This document shows positions 52,554 to 61,864 of a stretch of DNA of 64,000 nucleotides, one piece after another. Every line of letters begins with the position of its first letter. Positions within the stretch are counted from its first letter, which is position 1. Source of the DNA: Anaerolineales bacterium UBA2317 (GTDB lineage: Bacteria; Chloroflexota; Anaerolineae; Anaerolineales; Villigracilaceae). The notes below the pieces were generated by a model. That model did no database searches, had not been told where the DNA came from, and saw only the letters and a list, made by a program, of their open reading frames with translations. The stretch lies in contig DDVH01000050.1 in NCBI GenBank assembly GCA_002345215.1, positions 82,976 through 146,975 on the forward strand, written 5' to 3'. Made by a program: the position numbers and the translations under genes.

Positions 52554-54253
52554 AAAAAATAAACGCTTGGATTCAAAATTTCATCGAAGTTTCATCTTCT
52601 GACCCAGACGACCAACGTCGCAGAAGAAACCTTAACATCATCATTCTAGGAATGGCGGTGTTGTTAATTATTCAGATTCCTATCTCGCTTTTTAACTTAA
52701 ACAATATTGACCCGCAGGATAATCTCTTTATCGGTCTTGCTAGTATTTTCATGCTCCTTAGCATGACGGGCATTTATTGGTTGAATCGTGTAAAAGAAGG
52801 AAATTTATCGTCCTATATTTTCCTCGCTGTGGTTATGTTGGTCGTTAGTTTTAGTGACACACCTGAACAGATTGCAAACGGGCGTTCTTTGTTCGTGTTT
52901 ATGATTCCGATTGTAATGGCAAGTTTAATCTTGCAGGCATATTCTACTTTCATATTTGCCGCAGTAAGTTCTGTCATTATTGGTATTGTAGCAACTTCCA
53001 TTAATCAATCACCAAATGTGACTGCCATGCTTAGTTATTTTCTGATTGCGCTCATTTCGTGGATGTCATCGAGTGGTTTGCAATCGGCACTTAAAGATTT
53101 GCGCACAATCAATGCAGACCTTGACCAAATTGTGATTGAGCGAACCAACGAATTAGCAGATGCTTTAACTCGCGAACGTATTGAATCAGGTCGTAACCAA
53201 GCCATTCTTAATTCCATTGCGGATGGCGTGATTGTGTTTGACAAACAACATGTAGCAACACTGGCAAACCCAGCCTTGAGTGAACTGACTGAAATTCCTG
53301 TTCAAACATTGCAGGGTATTTCGTTAGATAATTTTGTTCAAGTGAAAAGTATCCCGCAAAAGAGTCAGCAATCAATCAAAGACTTGATTCAAAAATCCGA
53401 ACATTCTGAAATTAATCCGCGTGTGGAGTGGGGCGATAAAGTGCTTTCGGCTAGTGTGGCAGATGTGCACGACTCAAAAACGCAAGAGACGATTGGTTCT
53501 GTAGCAGTGTTTCGTGATATTACACAAGAAACTCAAATTGAAAAAATGAAAGATAACTTTGTGGCGGTTGTTTCACATGAGTTACGCACACCGCTTAACG
53601 CTATTATGGGTCATGCTGAAATTTTGCAAGAAGGCGTGCATGGTCCGTTGAACGAAAAGCAATTGTCTGTCACTCAGCGTGTGATGGTGAATGTTTCGCG
53701 TTTGCTCAGCATGGTCGGTGACTTGTTAAATGAAGCGCAAATCCGAGCAGGTAAATTATCTGTTAAACCAGAAATCATTCAAACCGCTTCACTTTTAGAA
53801 AATTTGCGCGTTGCGATGGATAAAGCGGTGACAGATAAAGGTTTGGAACTTATCACAACCATTGGTAATGATATGCCTGAGGAGTTAATCGGTGATGCGC
53901 AACGTTTGCAACAAATTTTAATTAACCTAACAGGCAATGCGCTTAAGTTTACAGAAATTGGTTCGATTGCTGTATCTTTAAATCGTGTTGATGATGAGCA
54001 TTGGAAAATTGAAGTGAAAGATACAGGCGTCGGGATTGCTGAGAATGAACTCCCCTTTGTGTTTGAGGCGTTTCGTCAGGCAAATAATTTGGAATTTACC
54101 ACTCGTCAATATGGCGGGATTGGTTTAGGTTTATCTATTGTCAAGCAGTTGGTTGAATTGATGAATGGTGAAATTCAAGTAACAAGTGGAATTGGAAAAG
54201 GCAGTACGTTTACCGTGGTGTTACCCCTACTCAAAGAAATGAAAGGTGCATAA
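52550..54253 (+). CDS. PAS sensor histidine kinase coupled to the terpene genes
   Basis: The likely start is TTG at 52550, overlapping the cyclase stop as TTGA; there is no earlier ATG that does not run into the cyclase. The kinase (567 aa) has about five membrane segments (residues 28-185), a coiled coil (DLDQIVIERTNELADALTRE), and a PAS domain at about 215-325. HisKA has His343 in AVVSHELRTPLNAI, and the HATPase has NLTGNALKFTE, DTGVGIAE and GGIGLGLSIVKQ. The stop overlaps the receiver gene by 1 bp. The tight coupling suggests that terpenoid production or its signal is linked to this two-component system. Confidence 0.88.
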   Translation: MKKINAWIQNFIEVSSSDPDDQRRRRNLNIIILGMAVLLIIQIPISLFNLNNIDPQDNLFIGLASIFMLLSMTGIYWLNRVKEGNLSSYIFLAVVMLVVSFSDTPEQIANGRSLFVFMIPIVMASLILQAYSTFIFAAVSSVIIGIVATSINQSPNVTAMLSYFLIALISWMSSSGLQSALKDLRTINADLDQIVIERTNELADALTRERIESGRNQAILNSIADGVIVFDKQHVATLANPALSELTEIPVQTLQGISLDNFVQVKSIPQKSQQSIKDLIQKSEHSEINPRVEWGDKVLSASVADVHDSKTQETIGSVAVFRDITQETQIEKMKDNFVAVVSHELRTPLNAIMGHAEILQEGVHGPLNEKQLSVTQRVMVNVSRLLSMVGDLLNEAQIRAGKLSVKPEIIQTASLLENLRVAMDKAVTDKGLELITTIGNDMPEELIGDAQRLQQILINLTGNALKFTEIGSIAVSLNRVDDEHWKIEVKDTGVGIAENELPFVFEAFRQANNLEFTTRQYGGIGLGLSIVKQLVELMNGEIQVTSGIGKGSTFTVVLPLLKEMKGA

Positions 54254-54615
54254 TGATAGAAAATTTAGCATTATTAATTGAAGATGATGAAGACCTCTCG
54301 GATATTTTTTCAAACGCGCTTCAAGCCGCTGGCTATCATGTAGAAGCAATTTTGGATGGTAAAGTTGCCCAAGAGCGTTTGACTCAAGTGGTGCCGAAAA
54401 TTATTTTGCTTGATATGCACTTGCCGCATGTCAACGGTGCAGATTTGTTAAAACAAATTCATGCCAATGACAAATTGAAAAATTCTCGCATCATCATCAC
54501 TACTGCAGATAATGTGCAAGCAGAGTTTTATCGAAATATGGCAACGATTGTATTGGTAAAACCGATTTCTTTTGCACAATTGCGAGACCTTACTGCAAGA
54601 TTTTTAACTATTTAA
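54253..54615 (+). CDS. Stand-alone response regulator receiver
   Basis: The product (120 aa) is a single receiver domain: acidic pocket IEDDED (9-14), phospho-acceptor Asp54 in ILLDMHLPH, the Thr/Ser switch position in IIITTADN and the Lys in LVKPIS. There is no output domain, so it must act by protein contact, as CheY or SpoOF types do. The ATG overlaps the kinase stop (TAATG). It is almost surely the partner of the upstream kinase. Confidence 0.92.
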   Translation: MIENLALLIEDDEDLSDIFSNALQAAGYHVEAILDGKVAQERLTQVVPKIILLDMHLPHVNGADLLKQIHANDKLKNSRIIITTADNVQAEFYRNMATIVLVKPISFAQLRDLTARFLTI

Positions 54616-54627
54616 TGACAAAAGGCT

Positions 54628-54701
54628 TTTTAGCCACGAATTACGCGAATTTTCGCTAATGGTCTAAAAATCTGCGTGAATTAGCGAAATTCGCGGCAAA
54701 A
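54628..54701. repeat. CACGAATTACGCGAATTTTCGCTAA-type inverted repeat
   Basis: TTTAGCCACGAATTACGCG on the left pairs imperfectly with CGCGGCAAAA and the nearby TTAGCGAAATT on the right. It lies between the convergent receiver and P450 genes and resembles the CACAGAG elements in design (short direct and inverted near-repeats). Confidence 0.6.
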
Positions 54702-54705
54702 GATT

Positions 54706-56187
54706 TTATGATAACAACTTAGGTTTTAAATCTATATACTTGTGAATAGTTCCTTTTACATTACCGACACCTGCGTTGTAATTGCCATCTTTGGGTTGAA
54801 TCATCATCGGCATACCATGTTTAGGTGACATGGTCAGACCAATATGCGGAATCACATTTGCACTTGAAGATAATTCAAGGCGGAATTTTTGAAAGACCAT
54901 TGCAAGAATAATTGGAATTTCCATCAGTGCTAATGGCATACCAACGCAAGAACGAATACCTGTACTAAATGGGATGTATTCATACGCAGTCGGGTTAATC
55001 GTCTCCCAACGTTCTGGAATAAATTGATGCGGGTTTTCATAAATAGATGAATCACGATGTGTATGAAAAGCACTAAAGACAACTTCTGTGCCAACAGGTA
55101 ATTCATAACCACCAACATCTACAGGCTCTGCAACCATACGGGCACTTAAAGGGGCAGGTGGCATTAAGCGTAAACTTTCTTTCACGATAGCATCTAAGTA
55201 AGGCATTTGTTTGAGGTGGTCAATGTTGAGGGAAGCAGAACCAAGTACACGGTCAATTTCGAGGCGCAGTTTTTCCATCACATGCGGATGTTGAGAAAGT
55301 AAAAAGAAAGTCCATGCTAAGGCATTGGAACTGGTTTCGTGTCCGGCTGTAAAAAAGATAGCACTATGCCCAACAATTTCATCATCAGTAAATGCGGAGT
55401 TGCCATCTTCATCTTTGGCAGAAATCATTAGCGAAAGCACGTCTACATTTTCATCAGAGGTCGGGCGATTTTGATTGATGATGTTGCGAACAATAGAATC
55501 TAACTCATGTGAAATATTTACAAAGCGATGATAGGGCAAGCCCGGAATATCAGATTGAAATAACAAAACGCCGGGGGAGACTGCAAGTTTTATCCATGTT
55601 TGAATCAATTCACCAAATGCTTGGCTTTCTTTGAGTGCGTTCAAACCAAATAAACATTGCGCCACAATCTGCAAAGTTAGATTCATCATCTCGCGCCATA
55701 TATCAATTTGTTCGCCAACTTTCCAGTTATTTATTTTTTGATTTGTAATTCGCACAATATCATCACAATAGACATTGAGTCGTTGTTTGTGAAAAGCAGG
55801 CATGATTAAACGCCTCTGACGACGGTGAGTCTCGCCATTTAATCCAAACAAGCCGATACTTAACTTTTGCAGGACTCGTCGCCGAGTATCTACTTCTCCA
55901 TACGGGAACAAGGTGCTCAAGATGGAACCCGAATGAAACACATCCGAATTTGACATGAGTTGATGATTGTATTGCGAGCCAAACACAAACAAGGTGTGAT
56001 GTTTACCGGGACCTGCAAAAAATAAATGTGGATTGCCACCACGCGAGATTGTCAGCACATCTCCATATTTTTGATGTAAATCAGTGAGCGCAGTAAGCGG
56101 GTCAGAGAACATGCCTGCTACATTCCCCAACCAACCAATGATTGGTTTTGGTTCTAAACCCGGTACGTCTTTTATCTCTTTTGCCAT
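54706..56187 (-). CDS. Cytochrome P450
   Basis: A full-length P450 (493 aa). The I-helix motif is AGHETSS (281-287), ESLR (337-340) is the K-helix ExxR, and PFSTGIRSCVG carries the haem-ligand Cys414. There is no N-terminal membrane anchor, so it is soluble, and redox partners are not encoded nearby. GGAG is 9 nt upstream of the ATG and a TATAAT is at 56222-56217. It is the gene next to the terpene cluster, convergent, 90 bp from the receiver, so it may oxidise the diterpene. That role is inferred only from position. Confidence 0.93.
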   Translation of the reverse strand: MAKEIKDVPGLEPKPIIGWLGNVAGMFSDPLTALTDLHQKYGDVLTISRGGNPHLFFAGPGKHHTLFVFGSQYNHQLMSNSDVFHSGSILSTLFPYGEVDTRRRVLQKLSIGLFGLNGETHRRQRRLIMPAFHKQRLNVYCDDIVRITNQKINNWKVGEQIDIWREMMNLTLQIVAQCLFGLNALKESQAFGELIQTWIKLAVSPGVLLFQSDIPGLPYHRFVNISHELDSIVRNIINQNRPTSDENVDVLSLMISAKDEDGNSAFTDDEIVGHSAIFFTAGHETSSNALAWTFFLLSQHPHVMEKLRLEIDRVLGSASLNIDHLKQMPYLDAIVKESLRLMPPAPLSARMVAEPVDVGGYELPVGTEVVFSAFHTHRDSSIYENPHQFIPERWETINPTAYEYIPFSTGIRSCVGMPLALMEIPIILAMVFQKFRLELSSSANVIPHIGLTMSPKHGMPMMIQPKDGNYNAGVGNVKGTIHKYIDLKPKLLS

Positions 56188-56257
56188 AATGTTTTCTCCG
56201 CGTTGATGATGAGGATATTATAAAATCATTATGGAAAATGAGTGTTGGATAATGAAT

Positions 56258-56290
56258 AGACCTCCGAGATTTTAAAAATCTCGGAGGTCT
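56258..56290. repeat. AGACCTCCGAGATTTT palindrome
   Basis: AGACCTCCGAGATTTT and AAAATCTCGGAGGTCT are perfect complements around a single A. It lies just after the gyrA-like gene on the minus strand and could also terminate transcription. Confidence 0.82.
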
Positions 56291-56300
56291 GGTAGATTTA

Positions 56301-58928
56301 TTACTTCTTTTTCTTCTTGACCGGCTTCTTTACAGGTTTCGGTTTTGCTTTCTTAACTGGCTTAGAAACTTTCTTTTTCACAGGCGCAGATTTTTTCACA
56401 ACCTTCCTCGCCTTCGCAACAATCTTTTTCTTTACAGCCTTTCCTCTTTCCTCTTTCTTCTTACTCTCCACTTTCGGTACGCCAACATATCTTTCCAACT
56501 CCCAACCTACATTCACGCTGGTAATCACAGCACCATCTTTCACTTCCACAACCAAGTCACCTTTGGATGCGGCGCGTTTTCGTAAAGCGGCTTCATCTAA
56601 CCTTGTAGATTTCGGCGCACCTTTGCTCAAATGAATCGTTGCGACGTGATTCGCTTTGCCACTCACCAAGCCAACTAATGAAACTTTGTTTGGCAAATCC
56701 CAAGCCACTACACCTTTGCCATAACGACCTTGCACTGGAAATTCTTTTACATCCACACGTTTGGCTTTGCCGTCACTGGTTAAGAAGAACAAATCACCAT
56801 CAGCGGGCAAAATTTCCATGCCAATGGCTTCATCTTTATCATCCAATTTAATTGCATTCACACCAGCGGCAACGAGTCCCATCGGGCGAACATCATCTTC
56901 TTTGAAGCGAATCGCCATGCCACTTGCTGTTGCTAATAAAATTTCTTTCTTTTTACCATCTGTGATTCCAACCCAACCTAATCGGTCACCTTCATTAACT
57001 CTTACCAATGTAAACGTCTGTGATGATGGACCAGGTAATTCTGAAATCAAACTTTTCTTAACCATTCCAAAACGAGTCATGGTCAATACACAAACTTCTT
57101 CACCCAATGATGATTTATTTGATGGCAAAGAAAATACAGCCGCAAGTTGGTCATTTTCACTTAATGGTGATACTTTGAAATATGCAGAACCGCCACTTAA
57201 TTTTTTCGTTTCAGGAATCAAATGCGCGGCAACTGCGGCGGCTTTACCAAGTTTGCTTACAAAATAAATCGTATCGGTTGTTGAGGCTTTCACTAAAAAT
57301 CTGGGTGCGTCATTTCCAGAATGGCGTGGTTGTTTATCATCCGCTGTGCGCGAAACCAAACCATCATCCGTTACACCAATCCACACCGTTTGTTGTGGTA
57401 ACACAGATGATGTCGTCAGTGCATGTGTCGCTTTTGTGCCTTCTTTCAAATTCACAATTTGTGTGCGGCGCTTATCACCATACGCCGCTTTCACTTTCAT
57501 CAATTCATCCGCTACCACACCACGCATCAACTTTGGTGATTTCAATAACGTCGTTAATTCTTTAATCAATGCACTGACTTCTTTATATTCAGTGTCAATC
57601 TTTTTTCTTTCCAACGCAGCGAGTCTTCTTAATTGCATATCTAAAATCGCAGTCGCTTGAATCTCAGTCAATTTATATTGTTTCATCAATTTTGTTCGCG
57701 CTGTATCTACATCCGATGAATCACGAATCAAGTGAATGATTTTATCTAGATTTTTTAATGCGACTAAATAACCTTCGAGGATGTGGGCTCTGGCTTTTGC
57801 TTTTTCTAAATCAAATTCAGCCCGCCTCTTGACTACCGTCAGCCTGTGATCTACATAGACGCGTAATGCTTGCTTGAGAGTTAATGTCCTCGGTTCGCCA
57901 TCTACCAATGCCAACAAGTTAATACTAAATGTTGTTTGCATGGGTGTGCGTTTGTATAAATCACGCAATACGATTTCAGGGTTGGCATTCTTCGTCAACT
58001 CAACGACAATGCGCATGCCTTGTCTATCAGATTCGTCTCTTAAGTCTGATAAGCCTTCAATGTTGCCATCACGTGCAAGTTCAGCAATTCTTTCAATCAG
58101 GCTGGATTTGTTAACCATGTAAGGCAATTCAGTGATGATGATTCTGTTTTTGCCTCGTTCCATTTCTTCTACATGTGCTTTGGCTTGCACGGTTACTTTT
58201 CCACGCCCAGAACCATACGCATGTTCAATGCTATCTTCGCCTTTTTCTTGAAGTATCAACCCGCCTGTTGGGAAGTCTGGTCCTTGCACGAATTTCATCA
58301 ATTGCTCAACATCAATATCGTCAAGTTTTTCCCAACGATTGAGCATGTAGACCAACGCGTCAACAATTTCACTTAAGTTATGAGGCGGAATTGAAGTCGC
58401 CATACCCACTGCAATGCCCGTCGCTCCATTCACTAACAGATTTGGAATCGCGGCAGGTAATACAGCTGGTTCTTCAAGCGTGTCATCAAAATTTGCAGTG
58501 AAGTTAACTGTGTTTTTATGTAAGTCAAAAAGAATATCTAACGCGGCGGGCGTTAAACGCGCCTCGGTATAACGCATAGCGGCGGGTGGGTCACCATCTA
58601 CCGAACCAAAATTTCCTTGCCCATCCACAAGCAATGTTCGCAAAGAAAAATCTTGCGCCATACGTGCCATGGCTTCATACACAGCCGAATCACCATGCGG
58701 ATGATATTTACCCAACACTTCACCAACAATACGCGCGGATTTTTTATAAGGTGAATCAGCACGCAAGCCCATGTCGTACATCGCGTATAAAATGCGGCGT
58801 TGCACAGGTTTGAGTCCATCACGTGCATCAGGCAATGCCCGCGCTACAATGACGGACATAGCATAATCAAGATATGCTTGTTGCATTTCTGTATCTATAT
58901 CAATTTTTTTTACAATACCGAGTTCCAT
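56301..58928 (-). CDS. Type IIA topoisomerase subunit A with lysine-rich tail
   Basis: The subunit (875 aa) starts with LDYAMSVIVARALPDARDGLK, has the YHPHGDSAVYEAMARMAQ quinolone-region helix and the catalytic Tyr120 in AAMRYTEARLT. The C-terminal beta-pinwheel starts at about 510. The GyrA box is degenerate (QGRYGKG at about 750), so it may be gyrase A or a ParC/topoisomerase IV subunit. The last 60 residues are almost all Lys, Val, Ala and Pro (for example VKKKVSKPVKKAKPK), like histone H1 tails. GGAG upstream supports the ATG at 58928. No gyrB/parE partner is adjacent. Confidence 0.88.
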   Translation of the reverse strand: MELGIVKKIDIDTEMQQAYLDYAMSVIVARALPDARDGLKPVQRRILYAMYDMGLRADSPYKKSARIVGEVLGKYHPHGDSAVYEAMARMAQDFSLRTLLVDGQGNFGSVDGDPPAAMRYTEARLTPAALDILFDLHKNTVNFTANFDDTLEEPAVLPAAIPNLLVNGATGIAVGMATSIPPHNLSEIVDALVYMLNRWEKLDDIDVEQLMKFVQGPDFPTGGLILQEKGEDSIEHAYGSGRGKVTVQAKAHVEEMERGKNRIIITELPYMVNKSSLIERIAELARDGNIEGLSDLRDESDRQGMRIVVELTKNANPEIVLRDLYKRTPMQTTFSINLLALVDGEPRTLTLKQALRVYVDHRLTVVKRRAEFDLEKAKARAHILEGYLVALKNLDKIIHLIRDSSDVDTARTKLMKQYKLTEIQATAILDMQLRRLAALERKKIDTEYKEVSALIKELTTLLKSPKLMRGVVADELMKVKAAYGDKRRTQIVNLKEGTKATHALTTSSVLPQQTVWIGVTDDGLVSRTADDKQPRHSGNDAPRFLVKASTTDTIYFVSKLGKAAAVAAHLIPETKKLSGGSAYFKVSPLSENDQLAAVFSLPSNKSSLGEEVCVLTMTRFGMVKKSLISELPGPSSQTFTLVRVNEGDRLGWVGITDGKKKEILLATASGMAIRFKEDDVRPMGLVAAGVNAIKLDDKDEAIGMEILPADGDLFFLTSDGKAKRVDVKEFPVQGRYGKGVVAWDLPNKVSLVGLVSGKANHVATIHLSKGAPKSTRLDEAALRKRAASKGDLVVEVKDGAVITSVNVGWELERYVGVPKVESKKKEERGKAVKKKIVAKARKVVKKSAPVKKKVSKPVKKAKPKPVKKPVKKKKK

Positions 58929-58950
58929 AATGACTCCAAAATCTTTTTTC

Positions 58951-59013
58951 AAACACGAAGGACACTAAGGTCACGAAGGAAAACCTTTGTGTCTCTTTGT
59001 GCCCTTTGTGTTT
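58951..59013. repeat. CACGAAGG-type inverted repeat
   Basis: AAACACGAAGGACAC at the left and GTGCCCTTTGTGTTT at the right pair with mismatches; inside, TCACGAAGG and CCTTTGTG also pair. It lies upstream of the topoisomerase gene. Design is shared with the CACAGAG elements at 24923 and 47485. Confidence 0.7.
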
Positions 59014-59087
59014 AATTCTTGAATATATGTTCTAAAGCGTTGCTTATCTTACGGGGAAAAAGTTAATGCGTCAAGTGTGTGAATGAT

Positions 59088-59993
59088 TTAAGGTGTAATT
59101 GAAATCCGAATCGTTCTACAACTTCCCTTTAAATCCGCTTCTGAACAAGCAGTCACAAAAACTCGAATGACATGTCCGCTAGGGTTATAAGGAATTGATG
59201 GCGCACTGAGAATAGCACTATCTTCAAATTCAAGTGTATTGACTCCTGAATATGTTCCACACCCATCACGATTGATAAAGTTATTTGATGTACTTATTCT
59301 TTTTGTGCCAGTATCTACATCTTCTATTTCGATTCTGACAGATTTAAATGCTAGTTTGTTTTCACTGGTATTTGTAATTTGAAATTCTACCCAATAATCA
59401 CTGCCACATCTATCGGATTTCAAACCTTTCAAATCAAATGTAACATTTGGTAACGCTGTTGGTGTGGATGTAGATGTAGCAATCGGAGTATACACAGGCA
59501 AAACTAATGTATTGCCAGTAATGGTTGCATATTCACCCCATACCCAACAATAGTCAATGCCGGGGTCTGGATTCGGAATATACCAATAACGATTCGATGG
59601 GTCACGCCCCAGCACAGTGGCTTCTTCATCAACCAATAAAGTCCCTGCAATTTCATAAGCCGTGCCAGGTCCAACGCGGCAATTGGTTGGGCGAGAAACT
59701 GTAATTGTTATCGCTTCTATTGTGTTTGTAGGAAGAGCAGGTGTCAGCGTAGTATCTATTGTAGAAATTGGTTCAGGTGTAAGCGTATCCGTGACGGGGC
59801 GAGAAGTTGGGCGAATTAAAGTAGGCGTAAATGTAAAAGTAGGTAAAGAAGTTGGTGTAAAGGTTTCGGTAAAAACAGGAATACTAGTTTCTGTATTGAC
59901 AATCTGCTGTTCGGGCAGGGTCAAGCCCGGAACCGCACATGCCAAACTAGAGATGATTAAGAATATAAAAAAATATTTTTGAACTCGAAACAT
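59088..59993 (-). CDS. SH3-domain lipoprotein, paralogue 1
   Basis: This 301-residue protein has a lipoprotein signal FLIISSLACAVPG (lipid site Cys19), a Thr/Pro-rich linker (about 35-95) and an SH3-like domain at about 97-170 (PTNCRVGPGTAYEIAG, GRDPSNRYWYIPNPD, YCWVWGEYATITG). A C-terminal beta domain at about 190-301 follows, with VEFQITNTSENKLAFKS and paired Cys residues. AAGGA precedes the ATG. It is a tandem paralogue of the next gene upstream. Likely anchored outside the membrane; ligand unknown. Confidence 0.85.
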   Translation of the reverse strand: MFRVQKYFFIFLIISSLACAVPGLTLPEQQIVNTETSIPVFTETFTPTSLPTFTFTPTLIRPTSRPVTDTLTPEPISTIDTTLTPALPTNTIEAITITVSRPTNCRVGPGTAYEIAGTLLVDEEATVLGRDPSNRYWYIPNPDPGIDYCWVWGEYATITGNTLVLPVYTPIATSTSTPTALPNVTFDLKGLKSDRCGSDYWVEFQITNTSENKLAFKSVRIEIEDVDTGTKRISTSNNFINRDGCGTYSGVNTLEFEDSAILSAPSIPYNPSGHVIRVFVTACSEADLKGSCRTIRISITP

Positions 59994-60039
59994 TTTATTT
60001 TCCTTATTCTTTATATCTTATCATCAATATCCATGTTTA

Positions 60040-60939
60040 TCACGGCGTGAAATTGACTCTCTGTGATACGCATATTCCTTTTTGATTCAACTCAGTACAT
60101 AAAGTAACATCCACACGTAATTTATGATTTTGCAAAGTTGCGTCAAACAAAGCACTGCTAATGCCAAATGCATCATTCGACGCAATTGTATCTTTTATCG
60201 TTGTAGCGGAACAACTATCTTTATTTGTAAAACCATTTGTGATTAAAGTTTTCTCAATATCAGTGACAGTATCTAATACAGTATATTCCATTGACTTGAA
60301 CGCAAACGAACTTGTGTTCTTCACTTCAACTTCAGCCCACCAAGTACTACCACACGAGTCCATGCCGGTGGCTTTCAAATCGAAAGAAGGTGCTGGGGTT
60401 GCTGTAAATGTTGGCGTAGGAGTCGGAGGCGGTGTAAAAATCGGTAACAATGCAAAAGGTCCAGTCAATGTCGCATATTCTCCCCACACCCAACAAAATT
60501 CATTTGGCTTATCAGGGTTGCGAATGTACCAATATTCATTCGTCGGGTTTCGCCCAAACACTTCGGCAGTTTCGCCAACCAACAATGCACCCTGTCGCGG
60601 ATACACTCTGCCCGGTCCAATGCGGCAGTTTGTAGGAACAGATACAGAAATCAACGTGACAAATGATGTAGATGTAGGAATTGGTGATGGAGTTAATGTT
60701 TCAGTTGGAGTTAATGTAATCGTAGGCGGCTCAGACGTAATAGTGAAAGTTGGTGTGGCAGTGGGAACATTTTCATTCGGGTCAACAGGGATTGCGCTTT
60801 GCGTGAAGCCTGCAATTACAGTTTCAGCGGCAGATGTAGAAATTGCATTTGAATCTTGTAGATTAATCGGTAATCCACAAGCCAAACTGGTGATCATTAA
60901 TAAAATAGCAAATAATTGAAACTTTGTATAACGAAACAT
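60040..60939 (-). CDS. SH3-domain lipoprotein, paralogue 2
   Basis: The protein (299 aa) has the same plan as its neighbour: signal ILLMITSLACGLP (lipid Cys), Thr/Pro-rich linker, SH3-like domain (PTNCRIGPGRVYPRQG, GRNPTNEYWYIRNPD, FCWVWGEYATLTG) and a C-terminal Cys-containing beta domain (WWAEVEVKNTSSFAFKS). The ATG at 60939 is favoured because AGGA is 9 nt upstream. The two genes are 46 bp apart and were produced by tandem duplication followed by divergence of the linker. Confidence 0.85.
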   Translation of the reverse strand: MFRYTKFQLFAILLMITSLACGLPINLQDSNAISTSAAETVIAGFTQSAIPVDPNENVPTATPTFTITSEPPTITLTPTETLTPSPIPTSTSFVTLISVSVPTNCRIGPGRVYPRQGALLVGETAEVFGRNPTNEYWYIRNPDKPNEFCWVWGEYATLTGPFALLPIFTPPPTPTPTFTATPAPSFDLKATGMDSCGSTWWAEVEVKNTSSFAFKSMEYTVLDTVTDIEKTLITNGFTNKDSCSATTIKDTIASNDAFGISSALFDATLQNHKLRVDVTLCTELNQKGICVSQRVNFTP

Positions 60940-60986
60940 AAATTTTTTCCTCATCTTATATGACGTATGTCAGATAAAAGAGGTTC

Positions 60987-61796
60987 CTATTCTTGATACC
61001 AAATCAACCAGCCTTTGGATAGCCATTTTTTGCGTAAATCTATTTTATAGCCTTTTCCTGCCAATTTTTCGGCAGAAGCAATGAACCATTGCTTAAATCC
61101 GAAAGTTTTTGCAGGTGATGATTCTTTAGCGGTTTGTTTCCATGCTTCAAAAAAATCATAAATTGGTTCACCCTTAATAACACGATGAATTAAATTTTTC
61201 GGCAAAATGGTCTGAAATTCTTCCACGTCAAAGCCTAAATGAAAATTTGTGCTGAAAACGAGTGCTTCAAATTTCCACTTTTTGCTTTCTAACTTTCTAA
61301 CAAGGTTCGCCACCCAAATACTCCCAAACGGATTCGATGTTCCTTCTATCATTAATCCGTTTGGCAACACATACTCCATGAGTTTTTCGTAGGCAGGGAG
61401 AAAATCTTTTTCTTTATATTGACGCAATACGTTAAATGCACGTATCAATCGCACACTTTCATTTTCTTGTAATGGTAAATTGAATCCGCCGAGGCGAAAA
61501 AAAGTTTTGTCATCTGCAAAAGGCAAAGCGGCTTCGACTCGTTCTTTATCAATTTCCACGCCGAGAATTTTCAGATTTGGATTCACTTTGCGAAAACGCA
61601 TGGCACTTTCGAGCGTGGTGCGTGGGTCAAAGCCATAACCGAGGTCAACGAATAAGGAATCAGCAGGCAAGTGCCCCGAAGAAAGAAGCGCGGGTTCATA
61701 CATCAAAATAAAATTATCCACGCGGCGTAATCTGTTTGATGCAGTTTTTCCGCGTGTGATTAATCCTTGTGGTTTTTTATTTGATGTTTTTTTCAT
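60987..61796 (-). CDS. SAM-dependent methyltransferase-like protein
   Basis: This 269-residue protein has a Rossmann-like SAM-binding start LFVDLGYGFDPRTTLE, followed by ILGVEIDKERVEAA (acidic ribose-binding end) and a later AFNVLRQY segment. The N-terminus is basic (KKTSNKKPQGLITRGKT). It resembles class I methyltransferases, but the target is not evident. It lies between the rpoC terminator and the SH3 lipoprotein genes and has no operon partner of known role. Confidence 0.75.
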   Translation of the reverse strand: MKKTSNKKPQGLITRGKTASNRLRRVDNFILMYEPALLSSGHLPADSLFVDLGYGFDPRTTLESAMRFRKVNPNLKILGVEIDKERVEAALPFADDKTFFRLGGFNLPLQENESVRLIRAFNVLRQYKEKDFLPAYEKLMEYVLPNGLMIEGTSNPFGSIWVANLVRKLESKKWKFEALVFSTNFHLGFDVEEFQTILPKNLIHRVIKGEPIYDFFEAWKQTAKESSPAKTFGFKQWFIASAEKLAGKGYKIDLRKKWLSKGWLIWYQE

Positions 61797-61816
61797 TGTG
61801 ATTAATTATAGAATAA

Positions 61817-61849
61817 AAAAATCCCGAATGAAAATCATTCGGGATTTTT
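61817..61849. terminator. Terminator after rpoC
   Basis: A 15-bp stem (AAAAATCCCGAATGA / TCATTCGGGATTTTT) with a 3-nt loop, flanked by A and T runs. It lies just after the rpoC stop on the minus strand. Confidence 0.9.
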
Positions 61850-61864
61850 CGTTAATGAACTTTC

